NCBI GenBank assembly: GCA_034506335.1
Contig: JAPDPR010000029.1
Span: 1-43,562, forward strand
Length of the DNA: 43,562 bases
Direction of reading: 5' to 3'
From: a candidate division KSB1 bacterium
GTDB taxonomy: Bacteria > Zhuqueibacterota > Zhuqueibacteria > JANLFK01 > Oleimicrobiaceae
This document shows positions 8,735-17,787 of the stretch, piece by piece (positions within the stretch are counted from its first letter, which is position 1; each line of letters starts with the position of its first letter). The position numbers were made by a program, and so were the translations under genes. The notes below the pieces were generated by a model, which was not told the origin of the DNA, did no database searches, and saw nothing but the letters and a program-made list of their open reading frames with translations.

Positions 8735-9880
8735 GTGGGCGTGGAGCACAGCAGAGGCAAGCTGAGGGCAACGGTCTCTTTTTTTCCGGGGTTGGGCGTT
8801 GTCGTGTGGGCGGCGGCAATGGCGGCAGGAGTGCTGTGCGCCGCGCGGAGCAAGCCCGCGGGCTCCAAAGTTCCGCCTCCTGCAATCAAGTGGGCTCCCC
8901 GCCACTACGTGTGTATGCGGGGCTGGAACCTGAGCATCGATGGCGCCTTGCTCGAAGACGCATGGCAGCTGGCTCCCTGGACCGAGGAGTTCGTGGATAT
9001 CGAAGGCGAACACAAACAGAAGCCCCGCTTCCAGACCCGCGCCAAGATGCTGTGGGACGACTCCTGCTTCTACGTGGGCGCAGAGCTGCGGGAACCGGAT
9101 TTGTGGGCTACATTGCGGCAGCGGGACACGGTCATCTTCCGCGACAACGACTTTGAAGTATTCATAGACCCAGACGGCGACACACACCTTTATTACGAGC
9201 TGGAAGTGAACGCCCTGGGCACGGCCTGGGATCTCCTTCTGCCCAAGCCCTATCGCGATGGGGGGCCGGCGGTGAACGCCTGGGATATCCGCGGGTTGCG
9301 CGTGGGGGTGCGCCTGGAGGGAACGTTGAACAATCCCACAGACGAGGACAGTGGGTGGACAGTGGAAATTGCTATGCCCTGGGTGGTGCTGAGCGAGTGC
9401 GCCGCCCACCCTGGGCCACCGCTGCCCGGCGAGTACTGGCGCGTGAATTTCTCCCGTGTGGAATGGCACACCGAGGTGAGAGGGGGGCGCTATGAAAAGG
9501 TGAAAGACCCGAAAACTCAACAACCGCTCCCTGAGGACAACTGGGTCTGGTCGCCCCAAGGGGTCATCAACATGCACTACCCGGAAATGTGGGGATTTGT
9601 GCACTTTTGCCCGGCTCCCGCAGGGAGCGCTCTGTGTCCGTTCAGCGTGCCCGAGCACGAAAGGACTAAGTGGGTGCTTCGGCAGCTCTACTACGCTCAA
9701 TGGCACTTTTGGAGCGCACACGGTGTATTCGCAAACAAGCTTCGGCTCCTCGGTGTGCCTGAGGTGCGAGACGGGAAAGCGCAGCTCATTGTCGGACCTC
9801 ACACCTTTGTTGCTGGCTACCAGACCCGGGATCACCAACAATGGTGGATCACCCAGGACGGGCGAACCTGGAAGGAATGA
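8735..9880 (+). CDS. CBM9-like (family 9 carbohydrate-binding) secreted protein
   Basis: A 381-residue protein from a GTG with GGAG six bases upstream, the site overlapping the end of the GH13 gene. A hydrophobic stretch at about 16-37 is a signal peptide or anchor. The body begins IDGALLEDAWQLAPW and continues with AKMLWDDSCFYVGAEL, then DNDFEVFIDPDGDTHLYYEL, GWTVEIAMPW and YWRVNFSRVEW. This is the strand order of the CBM9/DOMON-like domain used by many bacterial secreted proteins to bind sugars. No catalytic residues are evident. Lying between a GH13 enzyme and a sugar-type symporter, it probably binds or presents a carbohydrate at the cell surface (inference). The region after about 290 is less conserved and ends WKE without an anchor. 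Confidence 0.75.
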   Translation: MGVEHSRGKLRATVSFFPGLGVVVWAAAMAAGVLCAARSKPAGSKVPPPAIKWAPRHYVCMRGWNLSIDGALLEDAWQLAPWTEEFVDIEGEHKQKPRFQTRAKMLWDDSCFYVGAELREPDLWATLRQRDTVIFRDNDFEVFIDPDGDTHLYYELEVNALGTAWDLLLPKPYRDGGPAVNAWDIRGLRVGVRLEGTLNNPTDEDSGWTVEIAMPWVVLSECAAHPGPPLPGEYWRVNFSRVEWHTEVRGGRYEKVKDPKTQQPLPEDNWVWSPQGVINMHYPEMWGFVHFCPAPAGSALCPFSVPEHERTKWVLRQLYYAQWHFWSAHGVFANKLRLLGVPEVRDGKAQLIVGPHTFVAGYQTRDHQQWWITQDGRTWKE

Positions 9881-9895
9881 GAAGGTGAAGAGAAA

Positions 9896-11878
9896 GTGAA
9901 CCTCAGCCTGCTTGACTGGTTCATCGTGGCGGGGATGGTGGCACTGACCGGTGCGGTGGTGCTGACCAGCAGGACGCACATGCGGAGCGTGGCAGACTTT
10001 TTGGCTGCTGGCCGCACCGCCGGTCGCTACGTCATCAGCGTGTCGCAGGGCATGGCCGCCCTGGGAGCCATCACGGTAGTAGCTACCTTTGAGATGAACT
10101 ATTACGCCGGTCTGCCTATGACCTGGTGGGGCTTTATGATGACCCCGGTCGTCGTACTCATCACTGTGACCGGCTGGGTGGTCTACCGCTTTCGTCAGAC
10201 GCGTGCGCTCACCATGGCGCAGTTCTTCGAGATGCGCTACAGCCGGCGCTTCCGCATTTTCGCCGGAACCCTGGCCTTTGTCTCCGGCATCATCAATTTC
10301 GGCATCTTCCCGGCGGTGGGTGCCCGCTTTTTCATCTACTTCTGCGGCCTGCCGCAATCGATCCACCTTGCTGGCCTGGAGATCTCCACTTTCCCTCTCA
10401 CCATGGCCGTGTTGCTCTCTTTGTCACTTACCTTCGTCTTCGCCGGCGGGCAGATTGCGGTCATTATCACCGATTTTGTTCAGGGGCTCTTCGCAAACGT
10501 GGTGTTTCTGGTCCTGGTGCTCTATTTCATGCGCGTATTCGACTGGGCCCATATCGCCCAGGCTCTGCAATCAGCGCCTGCTGATGCCTCGCTCATCAAT
10601 CCGTTTCACACCACCAAGGTGGAACACTTTAACCTCTGGTATTTTCTGATTGGGGTCTATGGTGCGGTCTACAGCACTCTTTCCTGGCAGGGGACGCAGG
10701 GATACAACGCCTCGGCGAAGAATGCGCATGAAGCGAAAATGGCTGGGGTGCTCAGCAACTGGCGGGGGTTCCCTCAAAATATGATGCTCCTGTTCTTGCC
10801 GATTTGCGCTTACACCGTGCTGCACCATGGCTTGTTTGCCGAGCACGCGGCGCAGACCGAGCAGGTGCTCTCCGGGATCGCCAACAAGGCAGTTCGCAGC
10901 CAGCTCACCGTACCGATGGCGTTGCTGCACTTCATGCCGCACGGTTTGCTGGGCGCATTTGTGGCAGTGATGTTAGCGGCCCTGGTGAGCACCGATGAGG
11001 CCTACCTGCACTCGTGGGGCAGCATCTTCGTGCAGGACGTACTTGTGCCGATGCGCGGGCGGCGATTGGAGCCGCGCGCGCACATCAAATGGTTGCGGAT
11101 GGCAATCCTGGGCGTGGCGGTATTCAGCTTCTTTTTTAGCCTGCTATTCAAACAGAGCGAGTACATCTTGCTCTTCTTTGCTATCACCGGCGCGATTTAC
11201 GCCGGAGGATCGGGCGCAGTCATCATCGGCGGCCTTTACTGGAAGCGCGGCACCACTGCCGCCGCGTGGGCAGCCTTGATCACTGGCTCCACTGTGGCTG
11301 TTGCGGGTATCGTCCTCCAACAGCTCATTGCTGACTTTCCCATCAACGGGCAGGTGTGCTGGTTCATCGCTATGGTGAGCTCCACAGTCGTCTACATACT
11401 CGTGTCGCTTTTTCACCGCGGGGAGCCATTTGATATGGACCGCCTGCTCCATCGGGGCCGGTATCGCATCGCAGGGGAGTACACGGAGGTGGACGCCACC
11501 CCGCAGCGCGGATGGAAAGTACTCGGCATGGGACCGGAGTTTACTCGTGGGGACCGGGCTCTCTACATAGCCACCTACGCCTGGAGTGGGTTGTGGGTGG
11601 CCGTGTTTGTGGCCGGTACCATCTACAATCTGACACACCAGGTGCCGGACAGTGCATGGCTCTCCTTCTGGCGAGGCTACCTACTCCTGGGCACCGCCAT
11701 CGCCATGGTGGTGACCGTGTGGCTTGCGGTGGGCGGCTTCCGGGACGCGCGCGAGATGCTGCACCGTCTGGCCACCATGAAGCGCGACCTGCGGGACGAC
11801 GGCACCGTGGATCGGCCTCTGACGGGTGCTCAACGTTCCGAACAAGCCAGTAGGGACCTGACGGTTCGTAGCAAATAA
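9896..11878 (+). CDS. Sodium:solute symporter (SSS family)
   Basis: A 660-residue integral membrane protein with about 13-14 hydrophobic helices, beginning MNLSLLDWFIVAGMVALTG. The SSS hallmarks are the N-terminal helix followed by ADFLAAGRTAGRYVIS, the repeat around TMAQFFEMRYSRRFRIFAG and the long, even run of helices. Such proteins use the sodium gradient to import sugars, amino acids or similar solutes across the inner membrane. The start is a GTG 15 bases after the CBM9-like gene, so the two are probably translated from one message. The last about 100 residues include two more helices and a polar tail (LHRLATMKRDLRDDG). The context suggests a sugar substrate, but the sequence alone does not define it. 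Confidence 0.88.
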   Translation: MNLSLLDWFIVAGMVALTGAVVLTSRTHMRSVADFLAAGRTAGRYVISVSQGMAALGAITVVATFEMNYYAGLPMTWWGFMMTPVVVLITVTGWVVYRFRQTRALTMAQFFEMRYSRRFRIFAGTLAFVSGIINFGIFPAVGARFFIYFCGLPQSIHLAGLEISTFPLTMAVLLSLSLTFVFAGGQIAVIITDFVQGLFANVVFLVLVLYFMRVFDWAHIAQALQSAPADASLINPFHTTKVEHFNLWYFLIGVYGAVYSTLSWQGTQGYNASAKNAHEAKMAGVLSNWRGFPQNMMLLFLPICAYTVLHHGLFAEHAAQTEQVLSGIANKAVRSQLTVPMALLHFMPHGLLGAFVAVMLAALVSTDEAYLHSWGSIFVQDVLVPMRGRRLEPRAHIKWLRMAILGVAVFSFFFSLLFKQSEYILLFFAITGAIYAGGSGAVIIGGLYWKRGTTAAAWAALITGSTVAVAGIVLQQLIADFPINGQVCWFIAMVSSTVVYILVSLFHRGEPFDMDRLLHRGRYRIAGEYTEVDATPQRGWKVLGMGPEFTRGDRALYIATYAWSGLWVAVFVAGTIYNLTHQVPDSAWLSFWRGYLLLGTAIAMVVTVWLAVGGFRDAREMLHRLATMKRDLRDDGTVDRPLTGAQRSEQASRDLTVRSK

Positions 11879-11999
11879 GAGCGCGGCTCGAAGTGGCGCA
11901 AGAGACCCTGAGAAGGGCGGGATGGGAAACTGCGCATTTTGCTGGCCAGAGGCCCGATTATCGCCCGAAAGTTCAGACCAAAATCACCGAGGTGGACCA

Positions 12000-13196
12000 A
12001 TGAACACATTCGCTTCCCCCAAGACGGGGACCGCACCCGTGGAAATCGTCTCTTTCTCCAATCGAACCCGGGATGACCGCCGTCTCCTCAAGCGCTTTGT
12101 TGACTTTCACTGGCACCATTACCGGGGGGACTCGCAGTACATACCCCTTCTTGACTACGAGTACTTAGGATTCAAACTCCTTGGCATCACCGGCTTCTTC
12201 GAGCCGCAGAACCTTTTCTTCCGACATGCGGACATGCGGTTCTTTTTGGCAATGCGCGATGGCCAAGTTGTAGGGCGCTGCAACGCCTTTGTCAATCGTC
12301 GACACAACGAGCGATGGCAGGACCGAGTGGGCTTCTTCGGACAGTTTGAGTCCATTGACGACCAGGCGGTGGCAAATGCGCTTCTCGAGGCCGCTGCGGC
12401 ATGGCTCAAAGAGCGTGGCATGGACACAATGCGCGGCCCGCAAAACCTTCCGGTGAACGAGGCTACCCCAGGGCTGCTCACCGAAGGGTTCGCATCTCGT
12501 CCGGTGATGTACTACCACTATAACAAGCCCTACTACGCGCGGCTGCTCAGCGAGGCAGGGTTCACGCCGGTCAAAAGAGTAAAGTCGTGGGAAGTGGAAG
12601 TGATGAAACCCATGGAGGAAAAGCTGGTGCGTGTGGCCGAGAAAGTCATCCAGCGCTACGGGGTCACGATCGAGAGGTGGGACCAGAGGCCGTTGCGCGT
12701 GCGCAAGCAGGAGATGTTGACGATTTACAACGAAGCGTGGCAGGACAACTTTGGCTTTGTCCCGTTTACCGAAGAGGAGTTCAACAAAATTGTGGATGAC
12801 ATGCAGCTCATCATGGACAAGGGGCTGTTCATTTTTCTGTACGTGCACGGAGAGCCGGCGGCCTTTTTTGGCGGTGTGCCCAATATTGTGGAGCGCATGC
12901 GTCCTGCGCCCTGGTGCCCACGGTGTGAGCTGCTGCGCGCCGCATGGATGCTGGCCACCAAAGGCAAGACCAGAGGGTTCCGGCTCGGCTACTTAGGCGT
13001 GCGACCCAAATTCCGTCGCCTGGGCCTGGACGGCGTCATGCTCTGGCAGCAGAAGCTCTACGCGCAAAAGAAGGGGTACCAGTATTGCGATATGGGGTGG
13101 GTCCTGGAGGACAACGTCATGGTAATCCGGCTGGTGGAGATGATGGGCGCCGTTCCCTCCAAGACCTACACCATCTACCAACGCGCGATTCCCTGA
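12000..13196 (+). CDS. GNAT-fold N-acetyltransferase-like protein
   Basis: A 398-residue soluble protein from ATG 12000, with GAGGTGG about six bases upstream. An ATG in the same frame at 11922 would add 26 residues with no family match. The C-terminal part has GYLGVRPKFRRLGLDGVML, which fits the acyl-CoA pyrophosphate loop (R/Q-x-x-G-x-G/A) of GNAT enzymes. The N-terminal half (FHWHHYRGDSQYIPLL, then FFLAMRDGQVVGRCNAFVN) also looks like a GNAT domain, so the protein may hold two. It should transfer an acyl group from CoA to an amine, but the acceptor is unknown. It lies 121 bases after the symporter and 51 before the GH172 gene in the same direction. Whether it takes part in sugar use is unclear. 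Confidence 0.7.
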   Translation: MNTFASPKTGTAPVEIVSFSNRTRDDRRLLKRFVDFHWHHYRGDSQYIPLLDYEYLGFKLLGITGFFEPQNLFFRHADMRFFLAMRDGQVVGRCNAFVNRRHNERWQDRVGFFGQFESIDDQAVANALLEAAAAWLKERGMDTMRGPQNLPVNEATPGLLTEGFASRPVMYYHYNKPYYARLLSEAGFTPVKRVKSWEVEVMKPMEEKLVRVAEKVIQRYGVTIERWDQRPLRVRKQEMLTIYNEAWQDNFGFVPFTEEEFNKIVDDMQLIMDKGLFIFLYVHGEPAAFFGGVPNIVERMRPAPWCPRCELLRAAWMLATKGKTRGFRLGYLGVRPKFRRLGLDGVMLWQQKLYAQKKGYQYCDMGWVLEDNVMVIRLVEMMGAVPSKTYTIYQRAIP

Positions 13197-13247
13197 GGTT
13201 GCTTGTTGGAGTAGAGGAGTTTGCCGGACCAAAGCATAGGAGGGACC

Positions 13248-14399
13248 ATGCGCCGGAAATGGACATGGATGAGTAGCGCGCTGATCACGCTGGCGGTGGC
13301 TAGCGGATGGCCGCAACAAGGTGGCTTCGATGGTTTGACCATGGGCTTGGGCACGCTCCCACTTCTGTCGCGGGCACAAACTCGCTCCATTAGTCCGGAG
13401 AATTTTACTGGCGAAAAGGGCAAGGGAGGAATGGCCACCTTGGAGCAAGGAGCCGCGGCCCACGCGGCGCGCGACCTGGGCGTGGGATGGAAGGTTTCGC
13501 CGTACATCATCATTGAGCCGAAGCAGACCTTTGTCCTTGCCGAAATCAAGGGCCCGGGAGCTATCCAGCACATTTGGATGACCCCGACCGGGAACTGGCG
13601 CTTCAGCATCCTCCGATTCTACTGGGATGGCGAGGAGACGCCGTCAGTAGAGGTGCCGGTGGGCGACTTTTTCGCCTGTGGTCTAGGCAGGTATGCGCAG
13701 GTGAGCTCGCTTCCGGTCTGCGTGAACCCGGGGAGCGCCTTCAACTGCTACTGGGTCATGCCTTTCCGCAAGTCGTGCCGAATAACCATGGAGAACTTGG
13801 ACGATCAGAAGATGACCCTCTACTACCAGATCGATTACACGCTGACCCCTGTGCCCGAGGATGCAGCCTACTTCCACGCCCAGTTCCGGCGGGTGAATCC
13901 CTTGCCTTACAAGTCCGTGTACACCATTCTGGACGGCGTCAAAGGGTGGGGCCACTACGTGGGCACCTACGTGTGCTGGGGTTCGCACAGCACCGGATGG
14001 TGGGGCGAGGGTGAGATCAAGTTCTACATTGACGGTGACAAAGATTTCCCCACGATTTGTGGAACAGGGACCGAGGACTACTTCTGCGGCTCTTATGGGT
14101 TTGTAGTGGACGACCGATACCGCGAGTACACAACGCCCTACTCGGGTATGCCGCAGGTGATTACTCCTGACGGCCTGTGGAACTCGCAGCAGCGCTTCGG
14201 GCTCTACCGCTGGCACATTATGGACCCGGTGCGGTTCGAGAAAGATCTCAGGGTAACCATCCAGGCCTTAGGCTGGCAGTCTGGGGGCAGGTATCAGCCG
14301 CTGCAAGACGATATCTCCTCAGTCGCCTACTGGTACCAGCGGGAGCCCCATGCGCCATTCCCCAAGTTGCCGGACCGCGACTACCTAGAGCTGAAGTGA
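13248..14399 (+). CDS. GH172 family (DUF2961) glycoside hydrolase-like protein
   Basis: A 383-residue protein from ATG 13248 with AGGAGG four bases upstream. A hydrophobic N-terminus (MSSALITLAVASGW) indicates export. The body carries the DUF2961 core: GAIQHIWMTP, RFYWDGEETPSVEVPVGDFF, the WWGEGEIKFYIDGD block (Glu at about 254 and 256) and GTGTEDYFCGSYGF (Glu at about 276). DUF2961 was renamed GH172 after bacterial members were shown to act on difructose anhydride, alpha-D-arabinofuranosides and D-arabinan. The two glutamates in these blocks are the expected catalytic pair. Members usually oligomerise through a trimer interface. It is the last gene of the rightward unit that starts with the GH13 enzyme and is followed by a bidirectional terminator. 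Substrate for this member is unknown. Confidence 0.85.
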   Translation: MRRKWTWMSSALITLAVASGWPQQGGFDGLTMGLGTLPLLSRAQTRSISPENFTGEKGKGGMATLEQGAAAHAARDLGVGWKVSPYIIIEPKQTFVLAEIKGPGAIQHIWMTPTGNWRFSILRFYWDGEETPSVEVPVGDFFACGLGRYAQVSSLPVCVNPGSAFNCYWVMPFRKSCRITMENLDDQKMTLYYQIDYTLTPVPEDAAYFHAQFRRVNPLPYKSVYTILDGVKGWGHYVGTYVCWGSHSTGWWGEGEIKFYIDGDKDFPTICGTGTEDYFCGSYGFVVDDRYREYTTPYSGMPQVITPDGLWNSQQRFGLYRWHIMDPVRFEKDLRVTIQALGWQSGGRYQPLQDDISSVAYWYQREPHAPFPKLPDRDYLELK

Positions 14400-14453
14400 G
14401 AGCAGGTCGTTCTCGCCCTCGGGATGCCAAAGCCGGCGCCAGATTGAAACAAA

Positions 14454-14485
14454 CAGGGCCTCCACGTGGTGGAGTGGAGGCCCTG
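14454..14485. terminator. Perfect 12-bp hairpin, probable bidirectional terminator
   Basis: CAGGGCCTCCAC (14454-14465) pairs perfectly with GTGGAGGCCCTG (14474-14485) around an 8-base loop. It lies between two convergent genes. On the minus strand the stem is followed by TTTGTTTC, as in an intrinsic terminator for the acyl ligase. On the plus strand there is no T-tract, so it may stop the GH172 message less strongly or only protect its 3' end. Confidence 0.75.
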
Positions 14486-14510
14486 GCAACCAATGAGCGT
14501 CACCGTCCAC

Positions 14511-16028
14511 TTAGCCAGCTATAGCCTCCCGCACCAGGCGGCCCACGGTGCGAAAATCCACCTTGCCGCTACCCATCTTGGGCATGTCTGGCAAGACCAC
14601 AAACTGCTTCGGCAGCGCGATGGCGGGCAGTTCTTTGGCAAGAGCTTTGAGAATTGAGCGCTCGTCCACCTTTTGCGTTACGGCGGCGACGATCTTGGCG
14701 CCCTTCTTGGCGTCTGGGACTTCAACCACGCAACAACTCACCCCTGGCGGGAGCAGCTTCTCCAAGACTGTCTCGGTGCGAACCAACGAGATCATCTCGC
14801 CGCCTATTTTCACGAAGCGCTTGAGGCGCCCCCGATGCCAAAGGTAGCCGTCTTCGTCCAGGACGCCCATATCGCCTGTGTCGTACCACCCATCGCGGAT
14901 GCGCAGCGAGGTCTCCTCCAAGTCGCCGAAATAACCCTTCATCACCAAGTCGCCTTTGACCAAGATCTTTCCCTCCTTGCCCGGCGGGAGTTCTTTGCCG
15001 GTGGTCACGTCGGCGATCTTGACCTGCACGCTGGGCAAAGGCAAGCCGATGCTTCCTGGGCGATTGTGCTCCGGCGTATTGACCGACACCACTGGGCTGG
15101 TCTCGGTGCAACCGTATCCTTCCAACAGGACCTTTTTGTGCTTAGCCCAGTAGCCTTCGCGCAAAGAGTCGGGGGTTTTGTCCGCCCCCGCCACTAACAG
15201 CCGGAGCGTCTCAAAGTCGCCGGGTTTGGACTCGCGTAGATAGCCGGCGAAGAAGATGGGCGTGGCAGCGATCATGGTGGCCTTTTCCTCGCGAATGTAG
15301 GTGGGGATGTTCTTGTAATCGAGAGGATTGGCGCAGGTGACGCTGGTCATGCCCACAATGAGCGGCAGCCAAAAGTTCACGGTGTAGCCGAACACGTGGA
15401 ACAGGGGCAAGATGGCCATGACCACGTCCTCTTCCCGCAGATCGAACACTTGACGAACGTCGCGGATGTTGGCACCGATGTTGCGATGGGTGAGCTGGAC
15501 GGCCTTGGGCTCCTTTTCGCTGCCACTGGTGAAGAGTATCACGACGTTGTCGTCGATGTCGGCAGGAGGCAAAGAACGAATGATGCTACCCACCGGCATC
15601 TTAGAGCGGAGGGCAGCGGTCAGCTTGTCGGCAGTGCCGATTTCCGCCATCAGGTCCTCGAGAAAGATCATGCCCGGCACAATGGGGCAGCGTATACGTT
15701 CCAAGAGCGCCCGAGAGGTAACAATCGTCTTGAAGCCGCACTTGTTCTGCGCGTATTCGCAGTTGTCAGCCGCGCCGGTGGAGTAGTTGATCATGACGGG
15801 CACTTTGCCGGCCATGATAACCCCTAACGTGGCCAGAAATGCACCGGCCGAGGTGGGCACCATCACGCCCACAAAGCCCTCGGGATATTTCTTGAACTTT
15901 TTGGCCAGAATCAGTGAGGCAATGAGGGCTTTTGAGTAGCTCACCCGTTTATCAGTAGTGCGATCAATGATGGCCATCTTGTTGCCCAATTTCTTGGCGT
16001 TGTGAATGAACTGGTGATGCAGGATCAT
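14511..16028 (-). CDS. AMP-dependent acyl ligase (acyl-CoA/acyl-ACP synthetase, Aas C-domain-like)
   Basis: A 505-residue adenylate-forming enzyme from ATG 16028 with GGAGGA just upstream. It activates a carboxylic acid with ATP and transfers it to CoA or ACP. Landmarks: VILFTSGSEKEPKAVQLTHRN (P-loop), LPLFHVFGYTVNFWLPL, the YGCTETSPVVS block, GWYDTGDMG with the conserved Asp, the GRLKRFVKIGGEMIS hinge and the C-terminal GSGKVDFRTV with the catalytic Lys. The pattern, including MINYSTG and 'FVKIGGEMISL', is closest to the C-terminal half of the Aas acyltransferase/acyl-ACP synthetase, but no acyltransferase domain is present. It stands alone, with its own promoter at 16087 and terminator at 14454. 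A role in recycling or importing fatty acids is likely; the acceptor (CoA or ACP) cannot be decided. Confidence 0.85.
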   Translation of the reverse strand: MILHHQFIHNAKKLGNKMAIIDRTTDKRVSYSKALIASLILAKKFKKYPEGFVGVMVPTSAGAFLATLGVIMAGKVPVMINYSTGAADNCEYAQNKCGFKTIVTSRALLERIRCPIVPGMIFLEDLMAEIGTADKLTAALRSKMPVGSIIRSLPPADIDDNVVILFTSGSEKEPKAVQLTHRNIGANIRDVRQVFDLREEDVVMAILPLFHVFGYTVNFWLPLIVGMTSVTCANPLDYKNIPTYIREEKATMIAATPIFFAGYLRESKPGDFETLRLLVAGADKTPDSLREGYWAKHKKVLLEGYGCTETSPVVSVNTPEHNRPGSIGLPLPSVQVKIADVTTGKELPPGKEGKILVKGDLVMKGYFGDLEETSLRIRDGWYDTGDMGVLDEDGYLWHRGRLKRFVKIGGEMISLVRTETVLEKLLPPGVSCCVVEVPDAKKGAKIVAAVTQKVDERSILKALAKELPAIALPKQFVVLPDMPKMGSGKVDFRTVGRLVREAIAG

Positions 16029-16369
16029 GGGTCCTCCGCCGTTGATTCAAAGCGGTGCTGTTTTCTACTGAACGAAATTCAGGGCATATTTACACAAAAT
16101 ATTGCAAAAAGTCAACGAATTTTTTTCCAGATGGGAAGGTAATATTGTGACGACGGGGGGATGAGGGGATGCATGCACGAACGGACTTCCAAGGTCAAAG
16201 TGCGCTGAGCGTCGGGGCTGGAGATGGCAAGCGCGCCTGGTTTGCGCATAGAGTAGGTGCCAGAACCAGACGCTGCAGTGGTTTTTACCCCCTCCTTCAT
16301 GGAGTGGGTGGCATCGGGCAAGAGAGGCGGACTAGGTCGGCGACAAGTGGAAGTGAGGAAGCACGCACT
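16029..16369. other. Divergent intergenic region between acyl ligase and M28 peptidase
   Basis: About 340 bases. The AT-rich left half holds the minus-strand promoter of the acyl ligase. For the rightward peptidase gene, TAATATTG near 16140 resembles the TAnnTTTG box at all but one position, but no good -35 box was found. Open frames upstream of ATG 16370 (from 16169) lack any signal or family match. Confidence 0.45.
16087..16115 (-). promoter_or_regulatory. Promoter of the acyl ligase gene
   Basis: On the minus strand TTGACT (16115-16110), a 17-base spacer and TAAATA (16092-16087) give a good sigma-70-type promoter. The start codon is 58 bases downstream. TAAATATG also fits the Bacteroidota-type TAnnTTTG box with one mismatch. 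Confidence 0.6.
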
Positions 16370-17758
16370 ATGGGAAGGTATGGACTGATCTTGATGGCCT
16401 CGGCTGGCGTGTTTTTCGCCTCCCCAGGTGTTGTCCCCGTGCACGCTCAGGTGGAGCGCCACTCCGACGTGGCGCAGCGAGTGGTGATGTGCGCGCTAGA
16501 GGACACGGTGGGGTACCACCTCTTACGGGAGCTTTGTGCAATCGGTCCCCGCCTGGTGGGCTCGGCCAAAGGGATGGAGGCGATTCGTTGGGCCAAGGCC
16601 ACCATGCAGAGGTTGGGGCTGGCGAATGTGCAGCTACAAGAGGTCTCTGTGCCTCGATGGGAACGCGGCGGCCGGGAAGAGGCCGAAGTGGTCTCCCCCA
16701 GGGCATTGAAAGGCCGGCGCCTGCGGGTAGCTGCCCTCGGTGGCAGCGTTGGCACCGGACCAAAGGGTCTTTGTGCTCCGGTGGTTGAGGTGCACGACCT
16801 GGAGGAGGTGCGCAGAAGAGCAGATGAGGTGAGGGGGCGCATCGTGTTCTTCAACCGGCCGATGGAGCGACACCTGGTGGATACATTCGCCGCCTATGGT
16901 CGAGCTGTGGACCAGCGGGTGGAGGGACCAGCTGTGGCTGCCAGCGTGGGGGCTGTGGCAGCCATAGTGCGCTCAGTCACGACCAGCGCTGACAACGTCC
17001 CGCATGTGGGCACCCTGCGATACGAGGAGCGTGGGCCAGAGATCCCCGCAGTGGCAATCGGGGTGCAGGATGCCGAGAAACTGGCCACGTGGCTCGGTGG
17101 GTACCGCGAAGTCCAGGTCCTACTTCGCCTGTCGTGTCGCACTCTAGGCCGCACCACCTCGTACAACCTGATGGCCGAACTCCCGGGCCGCGAGCTCCCG
17201 GAGGAAGTGATCGTGGTGGCGGGTCATTTCGACAGCTGGGATCAAGGGGATGGGGCCCACGATGATGGTGCCGGATGCATCCAGGCGCTGGAGGTTTTGG
17301 ACCTCCTGCGAAGGGTGGGAGTTCAGCCGCGGCGCACTGTGCGCGTGGTCTTTTTCCTTAACGAAGAGTTTGGCCTGGATGGGGCACGCACCTACGCGAG
17401 CTGGGCGGACTCTACGGCGGTGCGCCACATAGCGGCCATCGAGAGCGATCGCGGCGCGTTCACCCCACGAGGTTTTTTTGTGGATGGCGCCGACAGCGTG
17501 GTAACCCGCATTCAACAGTGGCTGCCCCTGTTGCATCTTGCCCTTATCGAGTGGGTGCGCAAAGGCGGCAGTGGCGCGGACATCGCCCAGATCAAAGGTG
17601 CGAAGGCCCTCATAGGCTACGTACCTGACTGCCAACGTTATTTTGACTACCACCACTCCGCGAACGACGTCTTCGCTGCTGTGCATCCCAGAGAATTCGA
17701 GCTGGGGGCCGCAGCCATGGCCATTTTGACTTACCTGATCGCCGAGGAGGGACTGTGA
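16370..17758 (+). CDS. Secreted M28 family zinc peptidase
   Basis: A 462-residue protein with a signal peptide (LILMASAGVFF ... PVHAQ, cut near residue 27). The C-terminal half is an M28 aminopeptidase-type domain with the full set of di-zinc residues: H286 in AGHFDSW, D298 in HDDGAG, E332-E333 in NEEFG, D360 in ESDRGA and H428 in YHHSAND. The insert between about 130 and 235 resembles a protease-associated (PA) domain. The enzyme should remove N-terminal residues or dipeptides from peptides in the periplasm or outside. ATG 16370 is chosen because it directly precedes the signal peptide and has GAGG about 12 bases upstream. The gene converges on the CYTH gene, with 29 bases between the stops. 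Its specificity (Q-type carboxypeptidase-like or aminopeptidase) cannot be told. Confidence 0.87.
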   Translation: MGRYGLILMASAGVFFASPGVVPVHAQVERHSDVAQRVVMCALEDTVGYHLLRELCAIGPRLVGSAKGMEAIRWAKATMQRLGLANVQLQEVSVPRWERGGREEAEVVSPRALKGRRLRVAALGGSVGTGPKGLCAPVVEVHDLEEVRRRADEVRGRIVFFNRPMERHLVDTFAAYGRAVDQRVEGPAVAASVGAVAAIVRSVTTSADNVPHVGTLRYEERGPEIPAVAIGVQDAEKLATWLGGYREVQVLLRLSCRTLGRTTSYNLMAELPGRELPEEVIVVAGHFDSWDQGDGAHDDGAGCIQALEVLDLLRRVGVQPRRTVRVVFFLNEEFGLDGARTYASWADSTAVRHIAAIESDRGAFTPRGFFVDGADSVVTRIQQWLPLLHLALIEWVRKGGSGADIAQIKGAKALIGYVPDCQRYFDYHHSANDVFAAVHPREFELGAAAMAILTYLIAEEGL

Positions 17759-17787
17759 ACCATCTCGCGGGGAGTGGGCCCATGTGC

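Noticed and set aside
8570..10366. 598-codon open frame on the minus strand
   Set aside because: It lies antisense to the end of the GH13 gene, the CBM9-like gene and the symporter. It is rich in His, Pro and Arg, has no ribosome site or family match, and is a codon-bias shadow of GC-rich genes.
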